From Rariloculus sp965263005 (lineage in GTDB: Bacteria; Pseudomonadota; Gammaproteobacteria; Steroidobacterales; Rariloculaceae): a DNA stretch of 64,000 nucleotides. A program made the translations under genes and the position numbers. Position 1 is the first letter of the stretch, and each line of letters opens with the position of its first letter. Of this stretch, positions 55,631 to 64,000 are shown in pieces. Location of the stretch: the NCBI RefSeq assembly GCF_965263005.1, contig NZ_OZ253579.1, forward strand, positions 1,984,001 through 2,048,000, read 5' to 3'. Below the pieces are notes generated by a model. The model was given only the letters and a program-made list of their open reading frames with translations. It was not told the origin of the DNA and did no database searches.

Positions 55631-56809
55631 GTGCGCAGAAACTTACTCATCATCATCGCGATCGGACTGGCTGTCGTGGCCGTGCCGTTGCTGCGCAACT
55701 CATTGGGCGGCGGCACCGCCGTCGAAGTCGAGATCGAGCCGTTGGTTCCGCGCAGCATCCAGGCGTCGGTGCTCGCTTCGGGAAGACTCGTACACGAGGA
55801 GGAGGTCGCGCTGACGACCGAAGAAATCGGCAAGGTCACGGAGATCTACGTCGAGGAAGGCGACCGGGTGACGAAGGGCCAATTATTGCTGCAGATCGAC
55901 GACCAGATTTTCCGCGCCGCCGTCGAGCAGAACGAAGCCACCGTGCGCATGCAGGATATAGCCATTCAACGCCAGCAGATGCGCGTGGACAATATGCAAA
56001 CGCAGTGGGAACGTCAGAAGGAGCTGCACGAGCGCAATCTGATCGACGACGACAGCTTCGACGTCGTGACCAACGAACTCGGCATCGCGGAGATCGACCT
56101 GCGCTCGAGCCGCGAGTCGCTGTCCCAGGCGAGAGCGCAGCTCGAGCAGGCCGAGGACCGCTTGAGCAAGACGCGCGCGTACTCGCCGATCGACGGTACG
56201 GTAACGTCTCTCGACATCAAGGTCGGCGAGACGGCCATCTCGAGCACGACGAACATCCCGGGCTCCAGTCTCATGACGATCGCGGATCCTGCGAGCATCC
56301 ATACCGAGGTCAACGTCGACGAGGCCGACATTGCGAGCATCGCGATCGGTCAAAGGGCTCAGATTTTCGCGATCGCCTATCCCGACAGGCCGATCGAAGG
56401 CGTGATCGATTCGATTGCCGTGTCCGCGAAAGTCGCCGAGGGGGCTCAAGGATTGAGCTTCGCGGTCAAGATAAGCCTCGAGAAAACAGCAGGCATCGTG
56501 CTTCGTCCAGGCATGAGCTGCCGCGCTGAGATATTTACGGACATCGTGGAAGACATACTCGCCGTTCCGATCCAGGCGATTCAGGTCGACGAGGACCGAA
56601 GCGTGAACCAGACGCTGTATCACGTCGTCGTGCACGAGGATGGAGAAGCTCGCCGGAGGGAGGTCAGGATCGGCCTCTCCGACGACGCCTATCAGGCGAT
56701 CACCGAGGGTCTGGACGAAGGCGACGAGGTCATCATCGGGCCCGACCGCGTGCTCAGGAGCCTCGAAGAAGGCGACAACGTCACACCCTCGGATCCGGAG
56801 CCGGACTAG
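55631..56809 (+). CDS. MacA-like periplasmic adaptor (membrane fusion protein)
   Basis: A 392-residue adaptor. GTG at 55631 starts a signal-anchor (LLIIIAIGLAVVAVPLL). Downstream are the lipoyl-like halves (VTEIYVEEGDRVTKGQLLLQI and ARAYSPIDGTVTSLDIKVGE-type block), a long coiled-coil hairpin (residues 95-180) and a barrel (IHTEVNVDEADIASI). It precedes an ATPase and permease in MacAB-type order and should link them to an outer-membrane channel; no TolC gene is adjacent. Confidence 0.9.
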   Translation: MRRNLLIIIAIGLAVVAVPLLRNSLGGGTAVEVEIEPLVPRSIQASVLASGRLVHEEEVALTTEEIGKVTEIYVEEGDRVTKGQLLLQIDDQIFRAAVEQNEATVRMQDIAIQRQQMRVDNMQTQWERQKELHERNLIDDDSFDVVTNELGIAEIDLRSSRESLSQARAQLEQAEDRLSKTRAYSPIDGTVTSLDIKVGETAISSTTNIPGSSLMTIADPASIHTEVNVDEADIASIAIGQRAQIFAIAYPDRPIEGVIDSIAVSAKVAEGAQGLSFAVKISLEKTAGIVLRPGMSCRAEIFTDIVEDILAVPIQAIQVDEDRSVNQTLYHVVVHEDGEARRREVRIGLSDDAYQAITEGLDEGDEVIIGPDRVLRSLEEGDNVTPSDPEPD

Positions 56810-56821
56810 AGTCTCGCGGCC

Positions 56822-57517
56822 GTGGCCCTAATCGAGCTCACATCGATAAGTAAGCACTACGTTATGGGGCAGCACGTCATCAAGGCTGTCGACAACGTCG
56901 ATCTCAGCATCGAACCGAACGAATATGCCGTCTTCATCGGCTCGTCGGGCTCCGGAAAATCGACGATCATGAACATCATCGGCTGCCTCGACATGGCGAC
57001 CCAAGGCAGATACGTCCTGAACGGACGTAACGTCGAGGGACTCAACGAGGGTGAACTCGCCGACATACGCAATCAGGAGATCGGCTTCATATTTCAGAGC
57101 TTCAATCTGCTGCCGCGCGCGACGGCGCTCAAGAACGTCATGCAGCCGCTGATCTATCGCGGCCTCGGACTCGCCGATCGGCGCGCGGAAGCCGAGCGCG
57201 TGCTCGAGCGCGTAGGCCTCGCGGACCGCAGCGATCATCTGCCCAATCAGCTTTCCGGCGGTCAACGGCAGCGCGTCGCGATCGCGCGCGCATTGGTCAC
57301 GAATCCGTCGATCCTGCTCGCCGACGAGCCGACGGGGAATCTCGATTCACAAACGACGGTAGAGATCATGGCGCTCTTCGACGAGCTGCACGCGGACGGG
57401 CAGACGATCATCGTGGTTACGCACGAGCCCGATATCGCCGCGCACAGCGAGCGCGTGATCCGGCTGCGCGACGGCCGGGTGGTGGAAGACCATGCAAACG
57501 AGCGCCATGGACACTAG
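56822..57517 (+). CDS. ABC transporter ATPase, MacB/LolD-type
   Basis: A 231-residue ATPase. GTG start at 56822. Walker A GSSGSGKST, Q-loop IFQSFNLLP, signature LSGGQRQRVAIARAL and Walker B LLADEPTGNLD are complete, and the H-loop His is in VVTHEPDIA. The gene is coupled to the permease, which begins before its stop. Substrates of this family include macrolides, enterotoxins, lipoproteins and peptides. Confidence 0.94.
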   Translation: MALIELTSISKHYVMGQHVIKAVDNVDLSIEPNEYAVFIGSSGSGKSTIMNIIGCLDMATQGRYVLNGRNVEGLNEGELADIRNQEIGFIFQSFNLLPRATALKNVMQPLIYRGLGLADRRAEAERVLERVGLADRSDHLPNQLSGGQRQRVAIARALVTNPSILLADEPTGNLDSQTTVEIMALFDELHADGQTIIVVTHEPDIAAHSERVIRLRDGRVVEDHANERHGH

Positions 57518-58793
57518 GGCTAGCAGCCAGGGTCGCAGACGTTCCGCGGGCGCACGATTCCCGCTGTGGTTCGCCGTGACCGAGAGCGTGCGCGCGGCGC
57601 TCGGGTCGATCAGGGCGCACGCCTTCCGGAGTTTCCTGACGACGCTCGGCATCGTGATCGGCGTCGCCTCGGTCATCGGCATGGTGTCGATCATTCAGGG
57701 ATTGAGCGCCGCGATCGGTCAGGAATTGGAGGGCCTCGGCAGCAACGCCGTTACCGTACAGTCGTACACGCCGCTTGAGGACCGCCTGCAGGGGCGCCTC
57801 GCCCGCCTTACGGTCGAGGATCTGGACCTGATCAGCTACCGCATAGGCGGCATCGAATCGATCACTCCGATCATGTACATCCAGAACGGACAGACTCAGG
57901 TCCGCTACGGATCGCAGACCACCGTTGCGCGAGTGCTCGGCACGACCTACTCGTTTCAGAACATCGGCCAGTACTATTCTCAATACGGGCGGTTCCTTTC
58001 GGACAGCGACAACAGATCGCGCCGGCGGGTCGCCGTCGTCGCCGAGCAGGTCAGGCAGGATCTGGCTTTGCCCGACAATCCCGTCGGCGAGTTCATTCAA
58101 ATCAACGGGGAATGGCTCAGGATCATCGGCCTGCCCGAGCCCAAGGGCGAGATCCTCGGCCAGGCACTCGACAACCGCGTATTGGTGCCGTTCAGCACGA
58201 TGGTGAGCATGCAGGGAAATCAGAGATCGCCCGATATCCAGATTCAGCTCACGATTGCCGACCCCGACGAGATGGACACCGTCGTCGAGTTGATCGCGAG
58301 GCTGCTCAGAAGCGCACACGATCTCGACCCCGACGAGGACGACGACTTCAGGATTCAGACTGCCGAGCAACTGCGATCGACGTTCGATAGCATCCTGAAC
58401 ACGGTGACCGTCGTAATGGCCGGTATAGTCGGCATCTCGCTACTCGTCGGCGGCATCGGCATCATGAACATCATGCTCGTGTCGGTCACCGAAAGAACGC
58501 GCGAGATTGGCATCTGCAAGGCGATCGGCGCCAAGCGCCATCACATCCTGCTGCAGTTTCTGCTCGAAGCGCTCGTCCTGTGCCTGCTCGGCGGCTTCGT
58601 CGGTCTCGCCATCGGTTATGGGATCGGAGCAGCCGCCGCGTCGTTCATTCCGGGCTTTCCGGCTGCGCATACCCCCTTATGGGCGGTCGCGCTCGCGATC
58701 GGCTTTTCGGCGATCGTGGGCGTCGTGTTCGGAATACTGCCGGCCGCGAAAGCCGCGAACCTCGACCCGATCAGCTCGCTTCGCTACGAGTAG
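57492..58793 (+). CDS. MacB/FtsX-type ABC permease
   Basis: A 433-residue permease. ATG at 57492 has GGAAG upstream and overlaps the ATPase gene by 26 bases; ATG at 57507 is possible. TM1 (FRSFLTTLGIVIGVASVIGM) follows the typical AL..N..R/L..LGI..GVA pattern; a large periplasmic domain (about residues 75-285) is followed by TM segments with VGGIGIMNIMLVSVTERTREIG, the FtsX/MacB signature, then EALVLCLLGG. Exports its substrate with the neighbouring adaptor. Confidence 0.92.
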   Translation: MQTSAMDTRASSQGRRRSAGARFPLWFAVTESVRAALGSIRAHAFRSFLTTLGIVIGVASVIGMVSIIQGLSAAIGQELEGLGSNAVTVQSYTPLEDRLQGRLARLTVEDLDLISYRIGGIESITPIMYIQNGQTQVRYGSQTTVARVLGTTYSFQNIGQYYSQYGRFLSDSDNRSRRRVAVVAEQVRQDLALPDNPVGEFIQINGEWLRIIGLPEPKGEILGQALDNRVLVPFSTMVSMQGNQRSPDIQIQLTIADPDEMDTVVELIARLLRSAHDLDPDEDDDFRIQTAEQLRSTFDSILNTVTVVMAGIVGISLLVGGIGIMNIMLVSVTERTREIGICKAIGAKRHHILLQFLLEALVLCLLGGFVGLAIGYGIGAAAASFIPGFPAAHTPLWAVALAIGFSAIVGVVFGILPAAKAANLDPISSLRYE

Positions 58794-59105
58794 ACCGTCG
58801 TTGCGAACCCGTCGTAGTCGCTCGGTGCCCCGCCGCCCGCCACGCGTCCAGGCATTGCCGTGCACCGTCGCAAATTTGCGTGCAGGCTCTGCCGAGCGCC
58901 GGCGCAGGATTTGCACAGCGGGCTCGATCGCACGGGGTTTGGTATGCTCCGGTGCATGCAGATGCGCGGCTTGATCGTCTCCGTCGGGCGCTGGCTCATC
59001 GCGCCGTACGGTGCTTGGGCCGAGTGTAGCGTGGGCGGGTGTCGATCCGACGGCTGAGACCGGCGATTGACCGGCAGTTTCACGAGAGCAATGACGGGAG
59101 TGTCC
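58794..59105. other. 312-base gap with a 12-bp palindrome
   Basis: No gene with a motif is seen. The perfect palindrome CGCAAATTTGCG lies at 58869-58880. A 65-residue frame at 58860-59057 is Cys/Arg-rich and unconvincing. The promoter of the DUF6152 fusion gene should be near its 3' end. Confidence 0.4.
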
Positions 59106-60122
59106 ATGAAAAGCAATATCACCTGGGTTGCGGCGGCTTTGCTGTTTGCCACAACGGCAACCGGCCATCATAGCGATGCCGCGCTCGATATGAACGCCGT
59201 GGCCACTTTCGAAGGTACCGTCAGCGAGTACAGCATGAGGAATCCGCACAGCTATTTTACGGTCGACGCGACCGGTGAAGACGGCGCGGCCATTAGCTGG
59301 ACGGTGCAATTGGGCTCGGCGATCTCGATCCGCCGCAGAGGATGGACGGCCGATTCACTGGTTGTGGGCGATGAGGTCAGCGTCGGCGTGCACCCCGCGC
59401 GCGACGGCCGCACGTACGGCCTGCTCGTTTCGCTTGAGAAGGGCGGCGAACCGCTCTCGTACGAACGCTCGCCGAGCCGCGCGACCGCGAGCACGACGAC
59501 GCTCGAGGGTCGCTGGATCGTCGACCGCGACAGCCTGGGTGACGATTATCCTGGAGGACTCGACCAACTCATGGCGCGCGAGCTCAGCTTGACCGAGAAG
59601 GGTCGAGCGGCCTACGCGGCATTCGATCAGAACTCGGAGGAGAATCCGGAGCTCGCATGCCTGTCCAAGCCGACGCCGGGCGGGATCGTCTATACCGACA
59701 TCTATCCCATGGAGATCGAATTCCTTGACGGCGGCGAGATCATCATGATCCGGAGCCAGTACTTCGATCAGGAGCGAACCGTCTTCATGGACGGCCGGCC
59801 GCACCCGCGCGACGAGCGTACTCACGAAGGTCATTCGATCGGCCGGTGGGAGGACGACGTGCTTGTCGTCGACACGGCCAATTTCGCCGACGATCGGTCG
59901 CCCTATCAAAACGGCGTGCCCTCGGGCGCGCAAAAGCACGTCGTCGAGCGCTACTGGCTCCACCCGGACGGCACGCGGCTGCGCCTCGAGTTCACCCTTG
60001 AGGATCCCGAGTACATCGTCGGCTCGATGACGCATGCGCGCGACCTGGTCTATTCGCCGCAGCTCGACATGGCGCCATTCAACTGCGATCTCGAGGCGAC
60101 GCGACGTTTCTTGCCCAGATAG
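59106..60122 (+). CDS. Fusion of DUF6152 with the DUF6152-partner domain
   Basis: A 338-residue protein. ATG at 59106 has GGGAG five bases upstream. Signal peptide is predicted to be cut at ATG|HHS, giving His-His-Ser at the mature N-terminus. Residues 21-130 are a DUF6152 domain (FEGTVSEYSMRNPHSYF, IRRRGW, VGDEVSVGVHPARDG); residues 150-338 are the partner domain (EGHSIGRWEDDVLVVDTANF, KHVVERYWLHPDG, TLEDPEYIVGS). The two domains are encoded as neighbouring separate genes at 4396-5825 and 21311-22437. Function of either domain is unknown. Confidence 0.88.
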   Translation: MKSNITWVAAALLFATTATGHHSDAALDMNAVATFEGTVSEYSMRNPHSYFTVDATGEDGAAISWTVQLGSAISIRRRGWTADSLVVGDEVSVGVHPARDGRTYGLLVSLEKGGEPLSYERSPSRATASTTTLEGRWIVDRDSLGDDYPGGLDQLMARELSLTEKGRAAYAAFDQNSEENPELACLSKPTPGGIVYTDIYPMEIEFLDGGEIIMIRSQYFDQERTVFMDGRPHPRDERTHEGHSIGRWEDDVLVVDTANFADDRSPYQNGVPSGAQKHVVERYWLHPDGTRLRLEFTLEDPEYIVGSMTHARDLVYSPQLDMAPFNCDLEATRRFLPR

Positions 60123-60274
60123 CTCGGAATTTGCAGCATCGTGCGGCCGTCGGGGTTGCATTGGCGTGGGGCGCGAAACGGGCACGGCGGCGGGGTCGTT
60201 CCAGGGGGGGCGCAGCTCAGAAACCTTGCGCGATTTCATGGGCAGGTTAGCCAGTACGGGTTAGAATTGTTGCC

Positions 60275-60934
60275 GTGAATCCCGCCTTCAGGCCAACTGA
60301 ACCGCCCGCGCGCTGTAGCCGCTGCCGTCGACTAATCAAGCTGTTGACCGTGTCTTGCCAAACCGCCCGCGACCACAAACCGGCAGCATTTGACCGATGC
60401 CTTGCCGGGATTTCCCTCGGGCTGCTGACGCTCCTCGTGGCGGCTCCCCTGGCGGCCCAGGAGTTCACGGCGGAAGGGTTCCGCGTCACAGCCGCCGCAG
60501 GGCGCGAGGTCATCGTGCTCGCCTCTGATGCCGGCTCGCTTGCGGTGGCGCAACCGGAAGTCGCCCGATTCGCCGCACAGTCCTATGAAACGGCCTCGCA
60601 GCGGATTCATGTCGTTGCGTTCGAGGGGGAGACGTTCAGGGCTGCAACTCCCCTGGACGGCCCCTGGTCGAGGATCGTCTTCGATCCCTCCCGGCGGACC
60701 TTCGTACCGCTGTTGCCGAGTATCCGCATCGAGCTGAACGAAGGCGTGCAAATCGACGCCGTCGCCGCAGCGCTCGACGCGACCGGTGTCACGATCTTCG
60801 AATCCCTGGGTTTTGCCATCGTCGAGCTACCGGAGGAACTGCATCCCGCCGATGCCGTTGAGCAAGTTGTGAACATTTTCGGCCAATCCGGCGCCTCGGT
60901 GCGGCTGCGCGGGCCCGAAATCGAGTGGCGATGA
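60275..60934 (+). CDS. Exported protein resembling a subtilase propeptide
   Basis: A 219-residue protein. GTG start at 60275 is not well supported by a ribosome-binding site; a later TTG could be used, since a signal peptide (LAGISLGLLTLLVAAPLAAQ) begins near residue 44. The C-terminal 70 residues (SIRIELNEGVQIDAVAAALD, FAIVELPEELHPADAVEQVV) look like the beta-alpha-beta inhibitor-like prodomain found ahead of S8 peptidases. It ends 40 bases before the subtilase gene, so it could act in trans as a chaperone or inhibitor. Homology is inferred by eye. Confidence 0.62.
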   Translation: MNPAFRPTEPPARCSRCRRLIKLLTVSCQTARDHKPAAFDRCLAGISLGLLTLLVAAPLAAQEFTAEGFRVTAAAGREVIVLASDAGSLAVAQPEVARFAAQSYETASQRIHVVAFEGETFRAATPLDGPWSRIVFDPSRRTFVPLLPSIRIELNEGVQIDAVAAALDATGVTIFESLGFAIVELPEELHPADAVEQVVNIFGQSGASVRLRGPEIEWR

Positions 60935-60974
60935 ACCGAACGGCGATGACACGAGCCGCGACGAAGCGCGTCCG

Positions 60975-63521
60975 GTGGCCGTCACGAAATTCGGACCGGC
61001 CGGGCGCCTCGCCGGTCTCGGTGTGACGCGGGACTTTCGCCACGGGCTGCTAGCCGCCGCTGTGCTCGGCTGTCTGGCGGCCAGCGGCTGCCGACAGCCC
61101 GATCGGCCCCCAACCCCAGCGGCGGTATCGTTGGCCGCGGCTGCCGACACCATCGATGAGGCGGACAACAGCTCCGTGCAGGTGGCAGTCGAACTCGATT
61201 CGCCCACCGCCACGGGCGTGACTGTGCAGTTGATCTTTACAGGCTCAGCCACCCGGGACCACGACTACGCGGTCAGTGCCGATACAATCGTTGTGCCCCC
61301 GAATTCCTCATCCGCCACTGCGGATATCGACGTCTACAGGGACTTCGACCCGGAGGGGGAAGAAACCGTCACGATCGGCGTGGCAATCGTCGCAGGCCAT
61401 GCCAATGCCGGCGAGCGCTCCTCCGTCACGCTCACCATCCTCGACGGTGAGGCTGCGACGGTGAACAAGACGCCCCAGGAGAGCGGTGGGCCGAAGTTGT
61501 TTCTGTTGCCGTTTTTCTTCGGCGTAAGAGACGACACTATTGTGCTGGTGGTTGCCGCGCAGAATGCTTCCTCAGATGGCACATCGGCGCTCCTGGTCGC
61601 GGAGTGGTCCACGGATTTCGGCTTCGCGGCTGACGTGCATTTGCTCGGCACCGTCGAGATCCTTGCTGCCGAACCCGACCTGTTCGAGTTTCTGCTCGGG
61701 GGAGTGCACGAATTCGTCCTGCCGCTGGATCAACTGGCGCCGAACCGCAGTTACTTCGTCAGAGCGTATCTCGGCGATGCGCCGCCGGCAGCGAACCGCA
61801 ACGCAGCGGTAACGAATGCGTTCATCGAAGGCTTCGCGACGAATGCCGAGGGGCTGGTCAAGACGCGGTGCGAAGCGCCCGAGAGGACGCCGGGTCCCGC
61901 CGGAACCGACCCGCTGTTTGCCGAGCAATGGCACCTGAGCAACACGGGTCAGACCGCGTTCTCGAATCGAGGCGGTAGTGCCGGCGCCGATCTGCGCATG
62001 ACCGGGGCGATCGGGGCCGGGCGCAACGGCGCCGGTGTGAAGCTGGCGGTCATCGATACCGGGCTTGAGATTTGCCACCCGGATCTGGCCGCCAACACTG
62101 CCGGGGGCGGGTCGTTCAATTTCCAGGCAGACGGGACTCCCGGCGCGTCGCGCACCGATCCATTCAACCACAGCATTCTCGGCGACCACGGCACCAGCGT
62201 CGCCGGGGTCGCCGCTGCCGCGGCGAACAACGGTTTCGGCGGGCGCGGCGTGGCGCCGGACGTGACGCTGGTGGGGTTCAACCTGGGTACCGCCTTGGGC
62301 CAAGACCCCGAAACCGCGCTGTTCCGCAGCCTGGGAGGCAGCGACAGCGATCCGGATTCCGCCAGCGTCGACATTTTCAACATGAGTTTCGGCACCGTGG
62401 TCCCGTCTGAGAATCCGTCGGCGGACTTCGTGCGGCTGGTGAAGATGGGCACGTCGGAGCTTCGCTCCGGCCGCGGTGCGTTGTATGTGAAGGCAGCCGG
62501 CAACGGCTTCGGGTTCTGTGAACGGCCGCACCCGCTCAACCGGGAAGTCGGCTGTATCGGCGCCAACACCGATCCGGACCAGAACCTGCCCTGGCTGCTC
62601 ACCGTGGGGGCATTCAATGCCGACGATCTCAAGTCGTCCTATTCGAGCGCCGGCGCTAATCTCTGGGTCGTCGGTCCGGGCGGCGAGGACGGTCGCGACC
62701 AACCCGCGATGATCACGACGGACCAGGCCGGTGCGCAGGCGGGATTCAACCTGCGTCCCGAGAACCCCCTCACAAGCGCCCATCCGCTGAATCGCGACGG
62801 CGATTACGTCAGCGCCTTCGGCGGCACGTCATCGGCGTCCCCCGCCGTCGCGGGTGCGATCGCGGTGCTGCTGGGCGCTTACCCGGATCTGAGCTGGCGC
62901 GATGTGAAACACATCCTCGCGGTGTCGGCGCGCAGGATCGACCCCGACCGCGCCGAGGTCCGCGCCGCCTTCAGCGGCAGTCCCTACGTCGCGCAGCACG
63001 CCTGGCAGACCAATGCTGCCGGTTACGACTTCCACAACTGGTACGGCTTCGGCGCTGTCGATATCGACGCCGCCCTCGCACTGGCGGCAAGCTACACGCC
63101 CGACAGCCTGGGGACCTTCGTCGAATCGCCGTGGTTCGAGGTCGGCGCGGATGCCGAGTTGCGCCTGGCCATCCCGGACGTGGACGGCGCCGGGGTGAGC
63201 GCGACCATGGAGGTGGCGGGCTTGCCCGACGCCGCCAACATCGAAGCAGTGGTGCTCGAAATCGCGGTCGAACACCGTAATGCCTTTGACCTCGGCCTCA
63301 CGCTCCGCTCGCCCGCGGGCACAGCCAGCGTCGTCAATCCGCCTTTCAATCCGGTGCTCGACGGGTTCGGTGGACTGCGAGACTGGCAGTTGTTGAGCAA
63401 CGCGTTTTACGGCGAGAACCCCAACGGCGCCTGGACCATCCATGTGGCAGACCTCGCCGCCGACGACACCGGCAGCCTGACCGGCTGGCGGCTGCGCTTC
63501 TACTACGGCGAGCACCCATAG
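60975..63521 (+). CDS. Subtilisin-like S8 protease lipoprotein with Calx-beta and P domains
   Basis: An 848-residue protein if started at GTG 60975; GTG 61023 gives a more standard lipoprotein signal (TRDFRHGLLAAAVLG then AASGC, lipid Cys39 in the longer numbering). Residues 50-160 resemble a Calx-beta domain (TATGVTVQLIFTGSAT, EGEETVTIGV). The S8 domain has Asp361 (VIDTGLEICHPD), His405 (DHGTSVAG), Asn510 (KAAGNG) and Ser619 (GGTSSASPAVAG), all intact. The last 130 residues form a proprotein-convertase P domain (GLTLRSPAG, WTIHVADLAADDTGSLTGW). Surface or periplasmic protease. The N-terminal coding sequence overlaps a copy of the dispersed repeat. Confidence 0.9.
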   Translation: MAVTKFGPAGRLAGLGVTRDFRHGLLAAAVLGCLAASGCRQPDRPPTPAAVSLAAAADTIDEADNSSVQVAVELDSPTATGVTVQLIFTGSATRDHDYAVSADTIVVPPNSSSATADIDVYRDFDPEGEETVTIGVAIVAGHANAGERSSVTLTILDGEAATVNKTPQESGGPKLFLLPFFFGVRDDTIVLVVAAQNASSDGTSALLVAEWSTDFGFAADVHLLGTVEILAAEPDLFEFLLGGVHEFVLPLDQLAPNRSYFVRAYLGDAPPAANRNAAVTNAFIEGFATNAEGLVKTRCEAPERTPGPAGTDPLFAEQWHLSNTGQTAFSNRGGSAGADLRMTGAIGAGRNGAGVKLAVIDTGLEICHPDLAANTAGGGSFNFQADGTPGASRTDPFNHSILGDHGTSVAGVAAAAANNGFGGRGVAPDVTLVGFNLGTALGQDPETALFRSLGGSDSDPDSASVDIFNMSFGTVVPSENPSADFVRLVKMGTSELRSGRGALYVKAAGNGFGFCERPHPLNREVGCIGANTDPDQNLPWLLTVGAFNADDLKSSYSSAGANLWVVGPGGEDGRDQPAMITTDQAGAQAGFNLRPENPLTSAHPLNRDGDYVSAFGGTSSASPAVAGAIAVLLGAYPDLSWRDVKHILAVSARRIDPDRAEVRAAFSGSPYVAQHAWQTNAAGYDFHNWYGFGAVDIDAALALAASYTPDSLGTFVESPWFEVGADAELRLAIPDVDGAGVSATMEVAGLPDAANIEAVVLEIAVEHRNAFDLGLTLRSPAGTASVVNPPFNPVLDGFGGLRDWQLLSNAFYGENPNGAWTIHVADLAADDTGSLTGWRLRFYYGEHP
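60998..61053. repeat. Copy of the dispersed 55-bp repeat within the subtilase start region
   Basis: Starts ggccgggcgcctcgccggt and runs through gacgcgggactttcgccac to gggctgctag. It is the closest full match to the copies at 42041-42095 and 47932-47988. Here it is read through by the subtilase frame and encodes part of its signal peptide. Confidence 0.65.
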
Positions 63522-63616
63522 CCGGCCAGGCAGAAACGATCCATTATGTTCCGGTGTCGACGGCAGAACGCTGGGAAGCGGTGAATTCGGGATTGCGCAA
63601 TTGCGCCGCCCGGGTT

Positions 63617-63635
63617 GCCGGCGTTCGACGCCGGC
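63617..63635 (+). terminator. Hairpin between subtilase and phhB
   Basis: GCCGGCG-TTCGA-CGCCGGC forms a perfect 7-bp stem. It lies 96 bases after the subtilase stop. There is no T run, so termination is only a possibility. Confidence 0.4.
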
Positions 63636-63685
63636 GGCCCATGCGATAAAATCCCGACGACATCCGCAACCTGAAGGAGATAAAC

Positions 63686-64000
63686 ATGAAACTGGCCGAC
63701 CGGCAATGCGTACCGTGCCGCGGGGGAGTCCCGCCGATGGGCTCCGACGACGCCGAAACCCTGCTCGCCGAGCTCGGAGGGGGTTGGGCGCTAAACGCCG
63801 ACGGCCACCTCGAGCGCGCGTATCCGTTCGCGAATTTCCTCGCCGCGATGAACTTCGCGAATCGAGTGGCCGAGATCGCCGAAGCGCAAGCCCATCACCC
63901 GGACCTCTACGTCCGCTGGGGCCAGTGCACGGTCGAAATATGGACCCACAAGATCAGCGGATTGACCGAGAGCGATTTCTACCTGGCCGCGAAGATAGAC
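63686..64000 (+). CDS. phhB: Pterin-4a-carbinolamine dehydratase (partial, 3' end missing)
   Basis: Starts at an ATG with AAGGAG perfectly spaced, and runs off the right end after 105 codons. The sequence has the family landmarks LLAELGGGWALNADG, a phenylalanine-rich FANFLAAMNFANRVAEIAE stretch, the catalytic AEAQAHHPDL motif and WTHKISGLTESDFYLAAKID at the C-terminus. Full members are about 110-115 residues, so only a few residues are missing. It recycles the pterin cofactor of aromatic amino-acid hydroxylases such as phenylalanine hydroxylase; that partner gene is not in this window. Confidence 0.92.
   Translation, partial: MKLADRQCVPCRGGVPPMGSDDAETLLAELGGGWALNADGHLERAYPFANFLAAMNFANRVAEIAEAQAHHPDLYVRWGQCTVEIWTHKISGLTESDFYLAAKID

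Overview
The window is about 64 kb of GC-rich DNA (roughly 63-65 % by eye) with densely packed genes, Shine-Dalgarno starts (ATG, GTG and TTG), many secretion signals, TonB/TolC-type outer-membrane proteins and lipoproteins. This points to a free-living or host-associated gammaproteobacterium, probably from an uncultured lineage. Lineage is inferred from gene content (hyuAB, pchFC, czcCBA, phhB, many DUF6152, beta-propeller and sulfatase genes); no rRNA or tRNA gene was found to test it.

Layout. 1-6 kb: the start of a membrane-anchored protein (minus strand), then secreted proteins on the plus strand (NHL beta-propeller, metallo-beta-lactamase fold, DUF3500, and a DUF6152 gene with its partner gene). 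6-16 kb: a DUF481 protein, a 68-bp tandem duplication, and a tightly coupled six-gene minus-strand catabolic operon: hyuA, hyuB, two M24-fold proteins that lack normal metal ligands, an MmgE/PrpD protein and an MFS carrier. 16-22 kb: cupin, AmiD-like amidase, cytochrome c plus beta-propeller pair, a tannase-family esterase, and a second DUF6152/partner pair. 22-29 kb: a plus-strand run of four exported proteins, two with CXXCH haem motifs, one with a heavy-metal-binding domain and one with a copper-monooxygenase-like region.

29-40 kb is a mosaic accessory region. It holds a beta-barrel protein, flavodoxin-like protein, PhyH oxygenase, an IS1634-type transposase remnant, a TonB-receptor fragment beside an intact TonB receptor, a D-cysteine desulfhydrase-like enzyme with a LysR regulator, a truncated second LysR, a sulfotransferase-like stub and a DUF4159 protein. 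40-49 kb: a sulfatase, a 200-bp inverted-repeat element, a czcCBA heavy-metal efflux operon, a MITE-like element, a VapC toxin-antitoxin pair and an antitoxin remnant. 49-64 kb: a PQQ sugar-dehydrogenase-like protein, a p-cresol methylhydroxylase-like pchFC pair, a second sulfatase, hemerythrin, YIP1 and MacAB-like transporter genes, a fused DUF6152/partner gene, a subtilase with a separately encoded prodomain-like protein, and the start of phhB.

The most interesting system is DUF6152 plus its partner. It occurs three times, in three arrangements (partner first, DUF6152 first, and one fused polypeptide). In all three the predicted signal-peptidase cut leaves His-His-Ser at the mature N-terminus, which suggests metal (perhaps copper) binding at an N-terminal histidine. 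Second is the hyuAB operon with its paired, metal-ligand-altered M24 proteins.
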